Assembly: GCA_038503035.1 (NCBI GenBank)
Contig: JAVSML010024722.1
Coordinates: 1,542,754-1,606,753 of the forward strand
Length of the DNA stretch: 64,000 nt
Direction: 5' to 3'
Source: Crocodylus rhombifer
Taxonomy: Eukaryota; Chordata; Crocodylia; Crocodylidae
A program made the translations under genes and the position numbers. A model generated the notes under the pieces. It was given only the letters and a program-made list of their open reading frames with translations, did no database searches and was not told where the DNA came from. Positions 60,913 through 64,000 of this stretch are shown one piece after another. Every line of letters begins with the position of its first letter. Within the stretch, counting starts at the first letter, position 1.

Positions 60913-62396
60913 TGTAACCCGGGTGGCAGCCCAATAGTTGCCACCCCTGCCCGATATCAGGGATGGTGTGGTGAGAGTAGGGCAGGACTTCCGGCCAGCA
61001 CCAATTTACTTTCCAGCTGACCCCTGCTCGCCACAGAGCAGCCCGTGGCCCCAAGAAGGTCTAACACTTAACTGATTTAACTATTTACACTTTATTTACA
61101 AAAGAATAATAGGAAAGGTTACTTACAAGTGAACTTAAATGGCATAACCAGAATCACAGACCAGACCAGAATGTATTAGTCAACCCTTGACTCAAGAACC
61201 ATAGGTGGGGTAGCTGTCAGCTTTCAGCCACTGCTGAGGTGCTACTACAAGGAAGCAAGGTGATCACTCCCTGCAGCTCCAACAGGCTTCCCAATAAGCA
61301 ACAGACTGCAACAGGTTAAGCTCTTCTGGTCTGCAGCAATCAAACTATATCAAACCCCAATCCCCCAAAGAGGCTGAAGCATGACCTTCTGTGGCAGCGA
61401 AAAAGGCAAGCAACAAGCAACAGAGTAGGCTCCTGCAGCAATCAGCATGGCCCAAGCACAAAGCTCAGGGACTCCATCCGATGACAACAGCTTCAGAATA
61501 AGGGACAGGACTGAGTCCCCTCTGGGGCAGTCAGTCGCAGAGGGTCAGCAGCTCAGGCAGCTCCCAGGGGTCATTGCTCCAAACCCCTGCTCCAGATGAC
61601 TGACTGGGCACCTCACATACCTCACGGCTCGTCAGTCCTGCTCCCAGCGCCAGCCTGTGCTCCGAGCTCCCAGGGACCCTCATCCTGGCGCTTTGCTGCT
61701 CCTCAGGATCCCAGTGCCTTGCCTGCTGCTGTCCTGCTCCCCCAGGGAAGGTGAGGGGTTTCCTCAACTCACCGGCTCAGCTCCCTGCTCTGGTTAAGGA
61801 TGCCGCCTGCACTCCTGGCCACTGCCTCTTCTCTGCAGTAGAGTGGGGGGGCGACTGCCACCCCTAGACTCCAGGATGCCTGGCAGGTCCAGCACACTGT
61901 GATGGGGCCTTGGGGCACCAGCTCCCTACCCCAAGCCCTGGCCACGGCTCCCTCTCTGCTGCAGGGCTGGAGGCACGGCCGACTGCCGCTGCCGCCTTCT
62001 CCCAGGGCCTTCAAGGCTCTTCAGAGGGGTTTCTCTGCTCCTTCTGCTGGGTCAGCTCACCCCAGCTTTTCTTAGGCCTCCTGTGTCATTCCCCAGAGTC
62101 ACTGTCAGCAGCTCCCACGCTAGTTCGGCTGCTGCTTTTATCCCCTCCGGCTGTCCCACCTTGGCTTGCAAACCGGCCAACCAGGGCTCAGGGTGGCGGG
62201 CCCCCAACCATGGCCATCCCCCTTCCATGTGAATGAGGGGATTAAAAGCCCCTTCTTTCCATTGGGTTCTCCTTTTTCACAGGGCAGGGCTCCCCTGCTC
62301 CACCCTTGGGGTTGCTCAGAGTTCATCCGCACTGTTTCTAGCCCAGGGTAAGTATCTCAAGCCAATCTGGTGAGCCCACATTGGCAGTCTGTTGCA
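60913..62396 (-). mobile_element. Solo LTR-like element (1484 bp)
   Basis: Begins TGTAACCCGGG and ends CTGTTGCA, giving TGTAAC/GTTGCA inverted termini in the TG...CA form of retroviral/LTR-retrotransposon repeats, with AGTG on both sides. On the minus strand there is a TATA-like GGATAAAAGC near 62136-62145 and an AATAAA at 61091-61096, about 180 bases before the minus-strand end, which fits that orientation. A plus-strand ATTAAA at 62241 leaves some doubt. There is no internal gag/pol sequence on either side, as expected for a solo LTR formed by LTR-LTR recombination. Overlapping frames of up to 108 codons have no domain. Strand is a weak call. Confidence 0.55.
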
Positions 62397-62400
62397 AGTG

Positions 62401-64000
62401 GAAATCATAGCACTAGTTCCACCCCCCCCTCAAAGTGTATATTCTGAGATGTCATGAATTTTTTCCTGATATTTTTAGAATGTTTACAACTTTTCAAAAA
62501 GTGTGTTTTAATTAAGTCGAGCAAACCACTGTCCTCAAAACAGGGGGCAATAAAAGTTCTATTTTAAGACTTTTTTAAGAGAGAAAAGGAAGGTTAAAGG
62601 CACTGTAAATAAAGTATAACAATGTCTATTACAAAAAAGCTAGAGTATCCTATCGTACTGTTCAACTGATTTCATTAATCTGTTGTATTTTGATCATTCC
62701 TTTAGAATAAAGCCTTTTTTCCTTTTTAATAAGGCAGTGATTTATAGAGAAATTTATTAAGGAGCAAGATATGGCTCATTTCTGATCTAAGGCATGCTTC
62801 AGGGCCATGACATTGCAAATTAAGGGCTTGATCCTGCAGGTTGCTGAGCTGATGTGTGGAAGTGCTGAGAAGCGAAATATTCATTTCATCACTGCCTGGT
62901 ACTTAATGCAGATGTGAAGGAGGCACATGGAACATCACAGGGACCGTTTTGTGCTCATTCCTGTGGATGGCAGATTTTAGCGGCATAAACTACCTCCACA
63001 AAGGAGTGTAACAGAAGGTATGTTTACAAGAGGCTTTCTTTTTTCTGGTGCTCTTTTTGTAGGGAGGTGGCTTCGCACTGGCCCAGCTCAGAGCAGCCCT
63101 AAGCCCTTAGTGTGTGTTCAGCAGCTGTACTAAGAGACTTCAAAATAAAGTAGCGAAATACATATGGAAGGGAGACTTTAAATGGAGCTGAGGGCCAAAA
63201 GAAAGACACAAATGGATTGGATTTGCCTGTCTGTCTCCCCCACTGTCTCTGCCATCTGGCCCCGTGTAATATTTTCTTTACAGGTACTGGTTCAGACTCA
63301 ACCCCTGCCAATATAGTAATGAGAAGAGCGACCACGGGAAGCTTTGGCCCTTTCCAATCATCTGTAATATATGGAGATAGGCTCTTTTGACTGAATGTGA
63401 TTTAGAGGGACAGCGAAGGGACCAAATGTCTCATAGAAAAAGGCAACTCTAAAACAATGCAGGCCCCTGAGTTTGTTATGCCCACAGAAAAGTCAGTTCT
63501 GTCCCACGCAAGTCTAATGTTTCATGGGAGATTCGTGGCATGGAGCTGTACTACACGACCCCCTCTGGAGCACTGTCCTGTGCTGCAGGGCCTGCAGTTT
63601 CACAGAGTCTGAGCTAGTACTCACTGCAGAGCAGTCGAACCATTGGTGGCTCAGAGGGGGAGAGAGATGGAGACTTCTGGGCCACAATGATGGCTGGGTT
63701 TGTAAGGCCTGGCCCACACCAGCAAACCCCACCCCTCGACTATGTACAAAGTCTAAACAGTGTGATAAAATGGGCTGCTATGTTATCCCAGAATGTCATG
63801 CAGGCAAATACCCCCCAAAACTTCTTGCCAGAATGATTCTGTTACACATGCAAGACTTGATAGTGTAAGGGTTTTATTTTAGATAGTATGTGTTTCTTAC
63901 TACTTTAATCAAGCAGTTCCTGAAAGAAGAGAATGTAGACTTCATATGTCAATGAACATGTTAAAGCTTTGCTATTCGTATGCAAAATCAACTTATATGT
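62401..64000. other. Unannotated stretch to window end
   Basis: No gene recognised. 'ggcttgatcctgcaggttgctgagc' (start 62825) resembles a common reptile repeat phrase but is too short to assign. The 114-codon frame at 63524-63868 has no domain. Confidence 0.35.

Noticed and set aside
1..64000. CRISPR array, bacterial operon or phage content
   Set aside because: No regularly spaced direct repeats, no dense coding and no Shine-Dalgarno-led genes; vertebrate repeat families dominate.

Overview
This window looks like vertebrate nuclear DNA from a gene-poor, AT-rich stretch (intergenic or deep intronic), most likely from a crocodilian or close archosaur/turtle relative. The basis is four degenerate CR1-type LINE copies, several hAT non-autonomous elements with 8-bp target-site duplications (TSDs), multi-copy inverted-repeat MITEs resembling those reported from crocodilians, MIR-like SINEs and an apparent solo LTR. 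I see no intact multi-exon gene, rRNA, true tRNA, CRISPR array or bacterial feature. Most open frames over 60 codons are chance frames or lie inside repeats. The species call is inference.

Layout. 1-2.57 kb: no recognised feature. 2.58-4.70 kb: a plus-strand CR1 pseudogene broken by a hAT element (8-bp TSD) and by a second repeat that recurs near 49.1 kb. 5.00 and 11.95 kb: a 57-bp block present twice in opposite orientation at 56/57 identity. 7.6 kb, 29.6 kb and 55.3 kb: three relatives of one MITE family sharing a central hairpin. 9.1-11.2 kb: an unclassified repeat and the best-preserved CR1 copy. 15.3-16.4 kb and 37.1-37.5 kb: long and short forms of one GGC-ended element, the short one flanked by TAA. 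16.9-17.2 kb (minus strand): a protein-like reading with one stop. 24.8, 40.9 and 42.8 kb: three more hAT elements with 8-bp TSDs, the last inside an old CR1-like LINE. 30.8-31.6 kb: a GC-cored inverted-repeat element. 31.7 kb: a MIR-like SINE. 32.1-32.9 kb: GC-rich repetitive DNA. 48.8 and 54.0 kb: two copies of another foldback MITE. 49.5-50.0 kb: tRNA-like SINE units in opposed orientations. 56.7-57.4 kb: an internally deleted minus-strand CR1 in hairpin-rich repetitive DNA. 60.9-62.4 kb: a 1.48-kb LTR-like unit with TGTAAC/GTTGCA ends and an AGTG duplication, read as a solo LTR.

Nothing here forms a working pathway. The most informative observations are structural: transposon families with conserved AT-rich ends but very different GC-rich cores, a hairpin kept across three diverged MITE copies, the sharp-edged 57-bp inverted duplication, and two protein-like stretches (16.9-17.2 kb minus, 57.6 kb plus) that need homology searches. 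Boundaries and TSDs were read by eye; family names not tied to a visible motif are inference.
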